A stretch of DNA of 64,000 nucleotides from Scytonema hofmannii PCC 7110 (lineage in GTDB: Bacteria; Cyanobacteriota; Cyanobacteriia; Cyanobacteriales; Nostocaceae). Location: contig NZ_KQ976354.1 in assembly GCF_000346485.2 (NCBI RefSeq), forward strand, positions 11,478,207-11,542,206. The letters run 5' to 3'. The position numbers and the translations under genes are program-made. Below, one piece after another: positions 8,191 through 15,983 of this stretch (positions are counted from its first letter, which is position 1; each line of letters starts with the position of its first letter). The notes under the pieces are model-generated. The model was not told the origin of the DNA and did not search any database. It worked only from the letters and a program-made list of their open reading frames with translations.

Positions 8191-8607
8191 ATGAATAAAC
8201 CAATCATCTGGATACACGGAGACTGTCTCAACCCTCAAAACCCCGCACTTGAAGAATACCCCGACGCACCAGCCATTTGGGTTTGGGACGAAGCTCTGGT
8301 AGAAGAATGGCGACTAGGCTTAAAGCGCCTCACCTTTATCTACGAATGCTTGTTAGAATTACCTGTCGTCATTCGCCGTGGCGATGTCGCAAAAGAAGTT
8401 TTAGCATTTGCCAAAGAGCATAATACTAACAAAGTAGTCACAGCAGATAGTCCCAGTCCTCGATTTGATGCTATCTGTGATGAAATTGAACGTTCTTTGG
8501 AATTGGAAGTCTTTGAGGTAGACCCATTTTTTGACTACGACGGCTATATTGACCTCAAGCGCTTTTCTCGTTATTGGAAAGTGGCGGAACAGTATGTATT
8601 TGAGTAA
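8191..8607 (+). CDS. Photolyase N-terminal (antenna/alpha-beta) domain-like protein
   Basis: 138 aa. The opening IIWIHGDCLNPQNPAL corresponds to the photolyase start (hWFRxDLRxxDNPAL), and PAIWVWDE, LPVVIRRGDVAKEVLAFA and NKVVTADSP follow the strand order of the photolyase alpha/beta domain. The usual WFRRDLR residues are replaced, so chromophore binding may differ. It stops where the linker to the FAD domain would begin. The FAD half is encoded separately 5.6 kb upstream (1715-2566) on the same strand, so the pair may act as a split photolyase-like protein; this is inference. The gene is convergent with padR, 17 bp apart. Start ATG 8191. Confidence 0.7.
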   Translation: MNKPIIWIHGDCLNPQNPALEEYPDAPAIWVWDEALVEEWRLGLKRLTFIYECLLELPVVIRRGDVAKEVLAFAKEHNTNKVVTADSPSPRFDAICDEIERSLELEVFEVDPFFDYDGYIDLKRFSRYWKVAEQYVFE

Positions 8608-8624
8608 ACTTTAAAATTTACAAA

Positions 8625-9167
8625 TTATTCCTTTACATTTTGCAACACTTCTATCGACTCCTCACACCAACTGTTCCACGCCTTCTCACAGCAAATGCCC
8701 ATCTTTAAAACGGTGTATTGACACAACTCGCCATAAGACAGTTCTTCTGGATGTGCAAAAAGGCGCTTTTCTATATCTTTATATGCTTCTAACCGCTTCA
8801 AGTGGAGACGGCGATTTTGTTCTAACTGTTGAAGTAACACCTGAGGAGACACCAACTTACCTGCAAAAACTTTAACCATAATGTCTTCCCTAATTGGTCC
8901 AAGTTCGCACTCTTCGTCAATCCACTCCGCCAACTTTTGCTGTCCGAGTTCAGTTAGATGGTAAATTTTCTTGTCCAAAGGTTTTCCCTGGGCAATAACT
9001 TCGACACTTACCCAGCCTTGTTCTTCTAGCTTTTTCAGTTCTCGATATATCTGTTGGTGAGTCGCTTGCCAAAAATAACCAACACTACCTTCAAATTCCT
9101 TTGCAATTTCATAGCCACTGTAGGCTTTTTTCGCCAACAAAGACATAACAGCGTGTGCTAGCGCCAC
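8625..9167 (-). CDS. PadR-family transcriptional regulator
   Basis: 180 aa from GTG 9167 (an ATG seven codons later is the alternative start). The N-terminal winged helix has the PadR sequence pattern LLAKKAYSGYEIAKEF, then FWQATHQQIYRELKKLEEQGWV. A helical C-terminal dimerisation domain (Vir_act_alpha_C type) ends the protein. PadR proteins are ligand-responsive repressors, often of transporters. It is divergent from the RND efflux operon starting at 9328/9358, and the shared intergenic space has an inverted repeat (9191-9209) resembling a PadR box. Likely role: repression of itself and of the efflux pump. Confidence 0.9.
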   Translation of the reverse strand: MALAHAVMSLLAKKAYSGYEIAKEFEGSVGYFWQATHQQIYRELKKLEEQGWVSVEVIAQGKPLDKKIYHLTELGQQKLAEWIDEECELGPIREDIMVKVFAGKLVSPQVLLQQLEQNRRLHLKRLEAYKDIEKRLFAHPEELSYGELCQYTVLKMGICCEKAWNSWCEESIEVLQNVKE

Positions 9168-9190
9168 GATCGCAACCTCTTGACACGAAC

Positions 9191-9209
9191 AATGTATTGA
9201 ATATACATT
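9191..9209. promoter_or_regulatory. Putative PadR operator
   Basis: Perfect inverted repeat AATGTAT-TGAAT-ATACATT between divergent padR (start 9167) and the efflux operon. It contains the ATGT...ACAT half-sites typical of PadR binding sites. Binding is inferred from position and symmetry. Confidence 0.6.
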
Positions 9210-9357
9210 AGCAGAAACAGAGTTTATGCAATTTTTTGCATAAACTTAATTTAATTAAAAAAATTGATTTAAGAACGGCATTCCCGATCGTGGCTGTAGC
9301 CATGAGGAACGCCTGTATTGTCGTGCAATGTTGAGAATTTCTACGAGGGCAGAACTT

Positions 9358-10698
9358 ATGAGTGATGGGTCTGTAAAGCACGATACGGTATTGCCGATGA
9401 GCAGTCATAACTTAGTGGAAGCCGTATCACCACTCAAATGGAGACGATGGATATTCATTTTGGCAGGTGCGATCGCAATAAGTCTTACAATTACAATTAC
9501 AAATAAAAATAAAGACACACAACAAACTTCTCCTCTCCGTATTCTCCCAGTGAAAACTCAACGGGTAGAAGCAGTCAAGTCCTATCAAGTGTTGCAAACT
9601 TATACAGGAGAAGTGGCAGCACTACGAGCAAGTGAATTAGGTTTTGAGCGATCGGGAAGAGTTGTCAAGCTCAATGTTGATCGCGGCGATCGCGTCACAG
9701 AGGGAACTGCCCTAGCACAACTTGATACCAGTAATCTAGAAACTCAATTCCAAGAATTGCTTGCCCGTAAAGCCCAAGCCGTAGCAGTTCTAGAAGAACT
9801 CAAAGCCGGACCGCGCTTAGAGAAAATAGCTGCCGCCCGCGCCCAAGTCAGACAATTAGAAGAACTCTTAAAGCTAGAAGAAATCAAACGTTCTCGGCGA
9901 CAAAATTTATACACTCAAGGAGCCATTTCTAAAGAGCAGTATGACGAAGTGGCTTTCAACGCCAATGCCTTAATACAACGTCTAGCAGTTGCTCGCAGTG
10001 AATTAGATGAACTCTTAGCAGGAACCCGCAAAGAACAGATTGCAGCACAGCAAGCAGCAGTCAAACAGTTAGATGCCAGCATTGCTGAGGTAAAAGTTAA
10101 CATTGCCAAGAGTACAATCAAAGCTCCTTTCTCCGGAATAATTGCCGCACGTAGGCTAGATGAAGGCACTGTTGTCAATGCAGCTCAGTCAGTAGTGCGC
10201 TTGGTAGAAAACGCTAACCCAGAAGTAGAAATTGGTATCCCCGTGCAATTAACTGCACAGATTAAACCAGGTAGTCAACAGAATGTGCAAGTTGGACAAA
10301 CAATTTACCGAGGTAGAGTTTTATCAATTTTGCCAGAAGTCAATCTCACAACTCGCACTCGCACTATAGTGCTGACATTAGAGAACTCTTTAGCTCAATC
10401 AGTAGCACCCGGACAAATTGCAAGATTAGCGCTTCCACAAACCATCTCAACAACTGGATACTGGTTACCAATTGCCGCATTAGTAAAAGGGGAACGCGGT
10501 CTGTGGTCTTGTTATGCCCTAGGGACAGAAAAAAATTCACAAGACAGAACACCATCTTACCGAGTTGAACAGCGCAACGTAGAAGTATTGCACACCCAGG
10601 GAAACCGCGTTCTCGTGCGAGGAACACTCCAACATACTGACATAGTAATAGTCGATGGCACCCAGCGAATTGTACCAGGTCAGTTAGTCCAGCCTTAA
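9358..10698 (+). CDS. RND efflux periplasmic adaptor subunit (HlyD/MFP family)
   Basis: About 446 aa from ATG 9358, preferred because GAGGG lies just upstream; the frame also has an ATG at 9328. An N-terminal membrane anchor (WIFILAGAIAISLTITIT) is followed by a lipoyl-like half (GRVVKLNVDRGDRVTEG), a long coiled-coil hairpin, a second lipoyl half with IKAPFSGIIAARRLDEG, and a beta-barrel/membrane-proximal domain. The adaptor bridges the inner-membrane RND pump to an outer-membrane TolC-like channel, which is not in the window. It is the first gene of an operon with the RND permease and is probably repressed by the divergent PadR. Substrate unknown. Confidence 0.9.
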   Translation: MSDGSVKHDTVLPMSSHNLVEAVSPLKWRRWIFILAGAIAISLTITITNKNKDTQQTSPLRILPVKTQRVEAVKSYQVLQTYTGEVAALRASELGFERSGRVVKLNVDRGDRVTEGTALAQLDTSNLETQFQELLARKAQAVAVLEELKAGPRLEKIAAARAQVRQLEELLKLEEIKRSRRQNLYTQGAISKEQYDEVAFNANALIQRLAVARSELDELLAGTRKEQIAAQQAAVKQLDASIAEVKVNIAKSTIKAPFSGIIAARRLDEGTVVNAAQSVVRLVENANPEVEIGIPVQLTAQIKPGSQQNVQVGQTIYRGRVLSILPEVNLTTRTRTIVLTLENSLAQSVAPGQIARLALPQTISTTGYWLPIAALVKGERGLWSCYALGTEKNSQDRTPSYRVEQRNVEVLHTQGNRVLVRGTLQHTDIVIVDGTQRIVPGQLVQP

Positions 10699-10700
10699 AG

Positions 10701-10812
10701 GGGTTAGGGAGTAGGGAGTAGGGAGTAGGGAGTAGGAAAATAGTACTTCTTTCCCTACCCCCTAACCTCCATTCCCCACTCACCACTCCCCACTCACCAC
10801 TCCCCACTCCCT
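10701..10812. repeat. STRR heptamer block between adaptor and permease genes
   Basis: Runs of GGGAGTA (10701-10735) followed, after a short spacer, by C-rich units of the opposite sense (10751-10812). The two arms are complementary and can fold into a long hairpin. It fills the whole gap between the operon's two genes. Confidence 0.85.
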
Positions 10813-10815
10813 CAA

Positions 10816-13800
10816 ATGTTGACCCTTTTCTATCGCAACCGCCAACTACTCATCCTCACCTTGACACTCATTCTTGTCTGGGGATTATCTTCCTTCTTCT
10901 CCCTTCCTCGTCTAGAAGATCCGGAAATAACCCAAAGAGTTGCAACCGTCACAACGTTATTTCCCGGAGCCACTGCTGAGAGAGTAGAAATATTAGTCAC
11001 AGAACCCATTGAGCAAGAATTATCCGAGATTGAAGAAGTAGATGTTCTCGAATCTCGGTCTGATACTGGAATTTCCATCGTTACCGTCAACCTGAAAGAA
11101 ACAGTAGAAGATGTTGAGAAGGTTTGGGCAAAGATTCGGAGTCAGATTGATGACGCGATCGCGCAACTACCGCCAGGAGCATTACAGCCCAAGTACGAAG
11201 ACCAAGAAGTCAAAGCCAATTCCCTCATTGCTGGCTTAGTTTGGCAAGACAATACACCTGTAAATTACGCAGTTTTACGTAGATTGTCGGAAACATTAGA
11301 AGATAGGGTGCGATCGCTTTACGGTACTGACAAAGTGGAACTCTTTGGCGATCCAGAAGAAGAAATTCGAGTCGAAATCAACCCCGCTCATTTGGCAATG
11401 TTAGGGTTAACCACTGAAGAATTATCCCGTCAAATTCAAGCGAGTGATGCCAAGGTTAGTGCAGGACAACTCCGCAGTACTACTAACGAACTCTTGTTTG
11501 AAGTTTCTGGGGAATTAGACTCTCTCGATCGCATTCGCAATATTCCCATTCGCGCCAATCGATCGGCACAAGTAACACGTTTAAGCGACATTGCTCAAGT
11601 TAGCAAAGGTATTACTGAGCCAGCAAATAGTTTAGCCTTTGTGTCTGGCAACCCCGCCATTATCATCGCAGCCACAGTTGAGTCAGGAATCCGAGTCGAT
11701 ACCTGGGCGGAATCAGCACGTCAAGTTCTCAAGAAATTTCAATCCGAATTACCCAATGGTATCAGTATCAAAACCGTTCTTGACCAAAGCCATTATGTCA
11801 AGAACCGTATTAGAGGGGTCATTCAAGAGTTGGTGACTGGTTCAGTGCTGGCTATGATTGTGATTTTATTTACAATGGGCTGGCGCTCCGCCGTCGTAGT
11901 TGGTGCAACTTTGCCCTTAGCAACCCTGCTTGTGTTTGGAGGGATGAAAGTTTTAGGCGTTCCCTTGCATCAGATATCGATGACGGGATTAATTATCGCT
12001 ATCGGTCTGTTAATAGATAATGCTATTTGCATGGCAGATGAAGTGCAAATTCGACTGCATCAAGGAATGAGTTCGCAAGATGCGATAAGCCGGGTACGGC
12101 TTGCGCTAAGAGCGATCACAGACAGCGTGCGTCACATGGGTATTCCCTTGCTCAGTTCAACAGTCACAACAGTGTTAGCTTTTTTACCCATTGCTCTAGC
12201 CCCTGGTGGTGTAGGGGAATTCACTGGCACTATTGGAATTAGCGGAATTCTTGGACTTGTTAGTTCACTGTTGATTTCACTGGCTATTCTTCCTGCTTTG
12301 TCAGGTTTACTTCACACCAGGAAGCAAAACTCTCGAATTCCAACTTGGCTGGAACAAGGTTTCTCCCATCCCAGTTTGACCCGAGTTTACCGTTGGACGT
12401 TACAGAAAACATTTAGCCGACCTATGCTTGCAGTCAGTTTGGCTCTCCTAATGCCAGTGACTGGGTTTACCCTCAGTTTGGATCTAAAACAGCAATTTTT
12501 TCCTCCTGCAGGTCGAAACCAATTCTACATTGATTTTGAATTGCCAAGCCAAGCTGCTTTAAGCCAGACACAAGCCCAAGTTCTGCAAGCACGGAATTTA
12601 ATTCTCAAGCATCCTGATATTGTGGATGTCCACTGGTTGGTAGGGGAAAGTGCGCCAACTTTCTATTACAACGTTGTTGGTAAAAGGGAAAATGCAGCAA
12701 ATTACGCTCAAGGACTAGTGCAATTGCGACCAAATGTTTTACCGAGTCGCATGATTCAAAGTTTACAGGATGAGCTTGACAAAGCATTTCCCAGCGCTCA
12801 AGTCCTCGTGCGGCAAATTGAGCAAGGACCCCCATTTGATGCACCAGTTGAAGTTCGCGTGTACGGACCTGACTTAGAAAAGCTCCGAGAATTTGGTAAT
12901 CAAATTCGTGCAGAACTATCGCTAATTCAAGATGTACTTCACACCCGTGCTAGTTTGACAGAAGCACAACCAAAACTGGCAATAAAAGTCGATGAAGAAC
13001 AAGCACGAGTCGTGGGACTCGATCGCAGTGCTATCGCCCGTCAACTCGACACGACCCTTGAAGGTACAACTGGAGGTTCTGTATTAGAATCAACGGAAGA
13101 ACTGCCCGTGCGTGTACGTATATCTGACTCTAATCGTAGCGATCTAGACCGAATCGCTACTCTTGACTTACTACCCAACCAAGCTTCAAATTCGGAAAAC
13201 AATCAAACCATTCCCCTCGCATCTGTTGGTGAAGTACAACTAGTTCCAGATTTAGCAGTAATTCCTCGTCGCGACAGAAGACGAGTCAATATTATTCAAG
13301 GATTTATCACTGCGGGAGCACTTCCTGCGGTTGTTCTCTCTGAATTTCAACAACGCATACAATTAAAAAAATTGCAACTTCCTCCAGGCTATACTTTAGA
13401 ATTTGGTGGAGAAGCTGAAGAGCGCGGTACTGCAATTGCCAATTTGTTATCTACAGTTGGAGTCTTAGGGGTGCTGATGACAGCAACACTAGTACTGACT
13501 TTTAACTCATTTGCTTTGGCTGGATGCATCGGTATCATCGCTTTACTTTCAGTGGGACTGGGATTGCTGGCTTTATGGATATCTGGCTACCCTTTTGGTT
13601 TCACAGCAATTCTCGGTACCATTGGGCTGATAGGAATTGCAGTCAATGAAGCAACTGTTGTTCTGGCAGCTTTGCAGGCAGATCCACGTGCTAGGTTGGG
13701 CGATCGTTCAGCCGTACAAGAAGTTGTTGTGTCCCCCCCCCGCCATATGATTGCCACAACTATTACCGATACTGCTGGCTTTACACCGCTTTTGTTCGAT

Positions 13801-13959
13801 CCAACAGGTTTCTGGAATCCACTGGCAATTATTATTGCTGGTGGTTTGGGAGGCGTGTGTTTGCTGTCACTCTACTTTGTGCCTTCGGTATACCTGCTAC
13901 TTACACGCAGGAAGAAATCTGTTCCTAATTCTGCTTCAAAGCCTATACTGCTACACTGA
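10816..13959 (+). CDS. RND efflux pump, inner-membrane permease (AcrB/HAE1-like)
   Basis: 1047 aa, full length for the family. TM1 at residues ~8-28, a large periplasmic loop, TM2-6 block ~330-500, a second loop, and a C-terminal TM block from ~865. Proton-driven export is expected. The TM4 proton-relay motif reads GLLIDNAI, where AcrB has LVDDAI, so the second Asp is Asn as in some non-HAE RND groups. A 30-bp insertion (12082-12116) adds about ten residues next to TDSVRHMGIPLL; its removal restores the usual AITDSVRH. The ATG at 10816 follows an STRR block. A bidirectional hairpin terminator lies downstream. Substrate unknown; the permease is the exporter partner of the adjacent adaptor. Confidence 0.93.
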   Translation: MLTLFYRNRQLLILTLTLILVWGLSSFFSLPRLEDPEITQRVATVTTLFPGATAERVEILVTEPIEQELSEIEEVDVLESRSDTGISIVTVNLKETVEDVEKVWAKIRSQIDDAIAQLPPGALQPKYEDQEVKANSLIAGLVWQDNTPVNYAVLRRLSETLEDRVRSLYGTDKVELFGDPEEEIRVEINPAHLAMLGLTTEELSRQIQASDAKVSAGQLRSTTNELLFEVSGELDSLDRIRNIPIRANRSAQVTRLSDIAQVSKGITEPANSLAFVSGNPAIIIAATVESGIRVDTWAESARQVLKKFQSELPNGISIKTVLDQSHYVKNRIRGVIQELVTGSVLAMIVILFTMGWRSAVVVGATLPLATLLVFGGMKVLGVPLHQISMTGLIIAIGLLIDNAICMADEVQIRLHQGMSSQDAISRVRLALRAITDSVRHMGIPLLSSTVTTVLAFLPIALAPGGVGEFTGTIGISGILGLVSSLLISLAILPALSGLLHTRKQNSRIPTWLEQGFSHPSLTRVYRWTLQKTFSRPMLAVSLALLMPVTGFTLSLDLKQQFFPPAGRNQFYIDFELPSQAALSQTQAQVLQARNLILKHPDIVDVHWLVGESAPTFYYNVVGKRENAANYAQGLVQLRPNVLPSRMIQSLQDELDKAFPSAQVLVRQIEQGPPFDAPVEVRVYGPDLEKLREFGNQIRAELSLIQDVLHTRASLTEAQPKLAIKVDEEQARVVGLDRSAIARQLDTTLEGTTGGSVLESTEELPVRVRISDSNRSDLDRIATLDLLPNQASNSENNQTIPLASVGEVQLVPDLAVIPRRDRRRVNIIQGFITAGALPAVVLSEFQQRIQLKKLQLPPGYTLEFGGEAEERGTAIANLLSTVGVLGVLMTATLVLTFNSFALAGCIGIIALLSVGLGLLALWISGYPFGFTAILGTIGLIGIAVNEATVVLAALQADPRARLGDRSAVQEVVVSPPRHMIATTITDTAGFTPLLFDPTGFWNPLAIIIAGGLGGVCLLSLYFVPSVYLLLTRRKKSVPNSASKPILLH
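12082..12116 (+). mobile_element. Very small dispersed repeat, copy A (inside RND permease)
   Basis: GCGAT, a 25-bp core, then GCGAT again. The same core occurs at 45654-45688 and 49932-49966. Here it is read in a different frame from the other two copies and adds 30 bp without a stop. The core begins AAGCCGGGTACGGCTTGCGC and contains a near-palindrome AAGCCGGGTACGGCTT. Confidence 0.85.
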
Positions 13960-13988
13960 GGATTTGAGTGTTTACTCAAAAAAATAAA

Positions 13989-14007
13989 CTTGGAACAATG
14001 TCCCAAG
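13989..14007. terminator. Imperfect hairpin after the RND operon
   Basis: CTTGG-A-AC / GT-C-CCAAG stem with one mismatch and an AAT loop, 30 bp after the permease stop. It has no long T run. Its sequence resembles the stronger hairpin at 14193-14223. Confidence 0.4.
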
Positions 14008-14192
14008 CTTTCGTTTAGTTCAAGGAGTGCGTGGTTTGCAGAAAAGAGGAACTGCAGTTTCCTCTTCAAGTACAAACAAAATTACAGAGTTCTTCACAAA
14101 ACCGTCCTCAACTTTTGGGAAGATTTCCCAAAATCCAGTTTTCATTTTTTGTGCTTATTAATACAATAGACACAATGAGAATTTTACTACTG

Positions 14193-14223
14193 AAAAAACT
14201 TGGGACAACGTCTCAAGTTTTTT
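14193..14223. terminator. Bidirectional rho-independent terminator
   Basis: A 14-bp stem (14193-14206 with 14210-14223, one G-T pair), a three-base AAC loop, and A6/T6 flanks forming the stem base on both strands. It can end transcripts from the RND operon and from the converging leader-peptide gene. Confidence 0.85.
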
Positions 14224-14226
14224 CAG

Positions 14227-14442
14227 TTATACTGCTGGTCCCCCAAGGAATCCACCTAGGAGTCCGCTTAGTAGTGGGCCAACGATTGGTATTATGTCAA
14301 AGGGTCCGCCTCCTGCAGCGCCTGGTTCGGTTGGGCCTAATAATCCGCCTACTAATCCACCTACTACAGACGTTAAATCTTCATTGCTAAGTTCTTCAAC
14401 TTGGTTGACGGATTGTAATTCAGTGATTTTGATGATAGCCAT
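14227..14442 (-). CDS. Double-glycine leader peptide (bacteriocin/RiPP-like precursor)
   Basis: 71 aa. The leader contains EELSNEDLTSVVGG (residues 16-29), the ELSxxxLxxVxGG pattern cut by C39 peptidase-containing ABC exporters or RiPP maturation proteases. The predicted core of ~42 residues is hydrophobic and rich in Gly and Pro, with repeats of the type LVGGLLG, LLSGLLGG, FLGG; it has no Cys. This fits a class II bacteriocin-like or signalling peptide. No C39 transporter or modifying enzyme is in the window, so the maturation genes must lie elsewhere if it is processed. It is convergent with the efflux operon and shares its terminator. A structural Gly-rich peptide is the alternative. Confidence 0.75.
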   Translation of the reverse strand: MAIIKITELQSVNQVEELSNEDLTSVVGGLVGGLLGPTEPGAAGGGPFDIIPIVGPLLSGLLGGFLGGPAV

Positions 14443-14611
14443 GATTTTCCCTTGTTGTTACAACAATAATTCTTTTCAGAATATCTACTTAGATTATTCC
14501 GCAAAAAAGGTTACCAACAGACAACTTGAGGGATTTTAGTTCGACGTAAGTGTAACTATTTTGTCCTAGAGAAGGATTGCGGTTTCTCCAGAAATGTGAT
14601 ATTTAGAACGA

Positions 14612-14720
14612 CGGTACAGTATTCAAAAATGAGGCAAAAAACCCGGTTTCTCTCTCCTGCAAAGCTCGATCTCTCGTAGGCTCAACCTAAAGAAACCGGG
14701 TTTTTGGTATTACTGTACCG
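14612..14720. repeat. MITE-like hairpin element, copy 1
   Basis: Outer 10-bp inverted repeats CGGTACAGTA (14612-14621) and TACTGTACCG (14711-14720) enclose inner 15-bp arms (14637-14651 and 14691-14705, AAAAACCCGGTTTCT and its complement) around a ~39-base loop. A second copy lies at 52011-52117. Nested inverted ends and no coding capacity suggest a MITE or a folded RNA. Confidence 0.8.
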
Positions 14721-15214
14721 ATGCTCTAGAGGCTATTTGCAAGTGAGAGGATGGTAGTTATATGTTGTTCATCAAACGAAATGCCAATTTACAAAAACGA
14801 ATTGAAGCAATTGTTAATTGAAACTGCGATCGCTCCCAACTAAAAAATTATACGCCGATTTTTTTGAAGATAAGCTATTCAAAGATGTGTTATCAGTGCT
14901 TAAACACATTGAACTTGTCAGGCTTTGATAGTGACGAAGAGCAACAATTGTAGCGACAATTACGCATACAGTACTAAGGTATAAAAGTTTCATAATGAAT
15001 GCCTTGTAAAAGGTAAGGTGAAAAGTTCTTCAAATGCACAAAACTAAGCCTTATATTTTCAAATTTAAGTTTAATTTTGTGACCCTCATCTAATATCAAA
15101 CATCATTTTGTTTACCAAAATAAGGAAGAAGGAAGAGGAAAGAGGGAAGAAGGTTGGGATTTTCGTTTATATCTCAAAGTCTAACTCTCTTTCTTCTGAC
15201 AAATGGGTCAAAAG

Positions 15215-15290
15215 CCCCTCAATTTATTGATGGATTCATAAAGGTTTTTCACTCTGAAAATCCCCTCAATTTATTGATGGGGATACAACG
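15215..15290. repeat. Two copies of a palindromic CCCCTCAATTTATTGATGG motif
   Basis: Copies at 15215-15233 and 15262-15280; the second continues GGGATACAACG and can fold as CCCC-TCAAT-TT-ATTGA-TGGGG. A related version lies at 24873-24898. This looks like the end of an IS200/IS605-type element, but no tnpA or tnpB is adjacent. Confidence 0.45.
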
Positions 15291-15320
15291 CACGGTCTTC
15301 CTTCTTTCTCCTTACGAGCG

Positions 15321-15620
15321 TTAAGTATTGTTTGATAGGGCAAAAACAATAGTCCCAAGGCTAACTGCTACAGAGGTTTGTTGATATATAAGTTTCATCT
15401 TTACGATACCTCGGTTATTTTTTTGCATCTGGGAGCTATTCAGAGCCTTGGGCTTGTCTTTCACACGCCCAGTAACTACCGCTTGATGCAATCTCATCAA
15501 TGCAGCAACGTCTTCTGGCTCATATCCAGTTTCTAGCAGCTTTTGCAACCACTCAACGGTATCAATACTCAAATATCCAGTAGTTATTGCTTTTCGTACT
15601 ATCTCACTAATTAAAGCCAT
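15321..15620 (-). CDS. Small conserved cyanobacterial protein
   Basis: 99 aa. The first ~55 residues (SEIVRKAITTGYLSIDTVEW, then LETGYEPEDVAALMRLHQAV) have a repeated pattern of small helical proteins I associate with filamentous cyanobacteria, in which a SEIVRKAxTTGYL start and an xxEDxxAxMxLxxAxxxGxV segment recur. The C-terminus (residues ~70-99) is less typical and may be diverged. No enzymatic motif is visible and the function is unknown. It is flanked by long non-coding DNA on both sides, so it is probably transcribed alone. Confidence 0.6.
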   Translation of the reverse strand: MALISEIVRKAITTGYLSIDTVEWLQKLLETGYEPEDVAALMRLHQAVVTGRVKDKPKALNSSQMQKNNRGIVKMKLIYQQTSVAVSLGTIVFALSNNT

Positions 15621-15983
15621 ATTCTCAATTAATATTGAATTTCTAGAGATTTCTTGTTACATCAAGCAGTGCGTACTGCAAAAGCCATGTTTCAAAGGTT
15701 TGCTTCAAGTTTAAATTAGAAAACTTTAATCGTACATCTATCCTATGAGCTTCACCCAAGAGGGTGATTTTTGAAAAGACAGATAATATTATCTATCACA
15801 ATTTGGTATTGTTTATTAGATATTTGTAGAGTAGCTAATTTCATCTCACTCAAATATAGATAAAAGTCATATAGAGTTTATGACTTTAGTCATGCCTTCA
15901 TGACCACTATGTCGTGTAAAAAGGATATGCAAGATCCCCGACTTCTTTGAGAAGTCGGGGATCTGAGCAAATAAAAACCGAGA
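15621..15983. other. Gap between the small protein and lepA
   Basis: AT-rich intergenic DNA. Apart from the strong hairpin at 15932-15964, which serves lepA, nothing recognisable is present. Confidence 0.5.
15932..15964 (-). terminator. Hairpin downstream of lepA
   Basis: Perfect 15-bp stem (AGATCCCCGACTTCT at 15932-15946 with its complement at 15950-15964) and a TTG loop, 19 bp beyond the lepA stop. No long T tract follows on the minus strand. Similar palindromes are dispersed in these genomes, so it may be a repeat reused as a terminator. Confidence 0.6.

Larger units (their letters stand above)
14443..15320. other. Large gap with repeat elements and gene debris
   Basis: 878 bp. It contains the hairpin element 14612-14720, short degenerate coding scraps around 14780-14930 (a 20-codon MPIYKNELKQLLIETAIAPN reading ended by TAA, then another frame) that I cannot assign, a polypurine run near 15120-15160, and two CCCCTCAATTTATTGATGG copies (15215-15290). 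No intact gene. Confidence 0.5.

Noticed and set aside
9208-9408. 66-codon minus-strand frame upstream of the adaptor gene
   Set aside because: Covers the divergent promoter and operator; no protein features.
14031-14390. 119-codon plus-strand frame
   Set aside because: Runs through a terminator hairpin and antisense to the leader-peptide gene.
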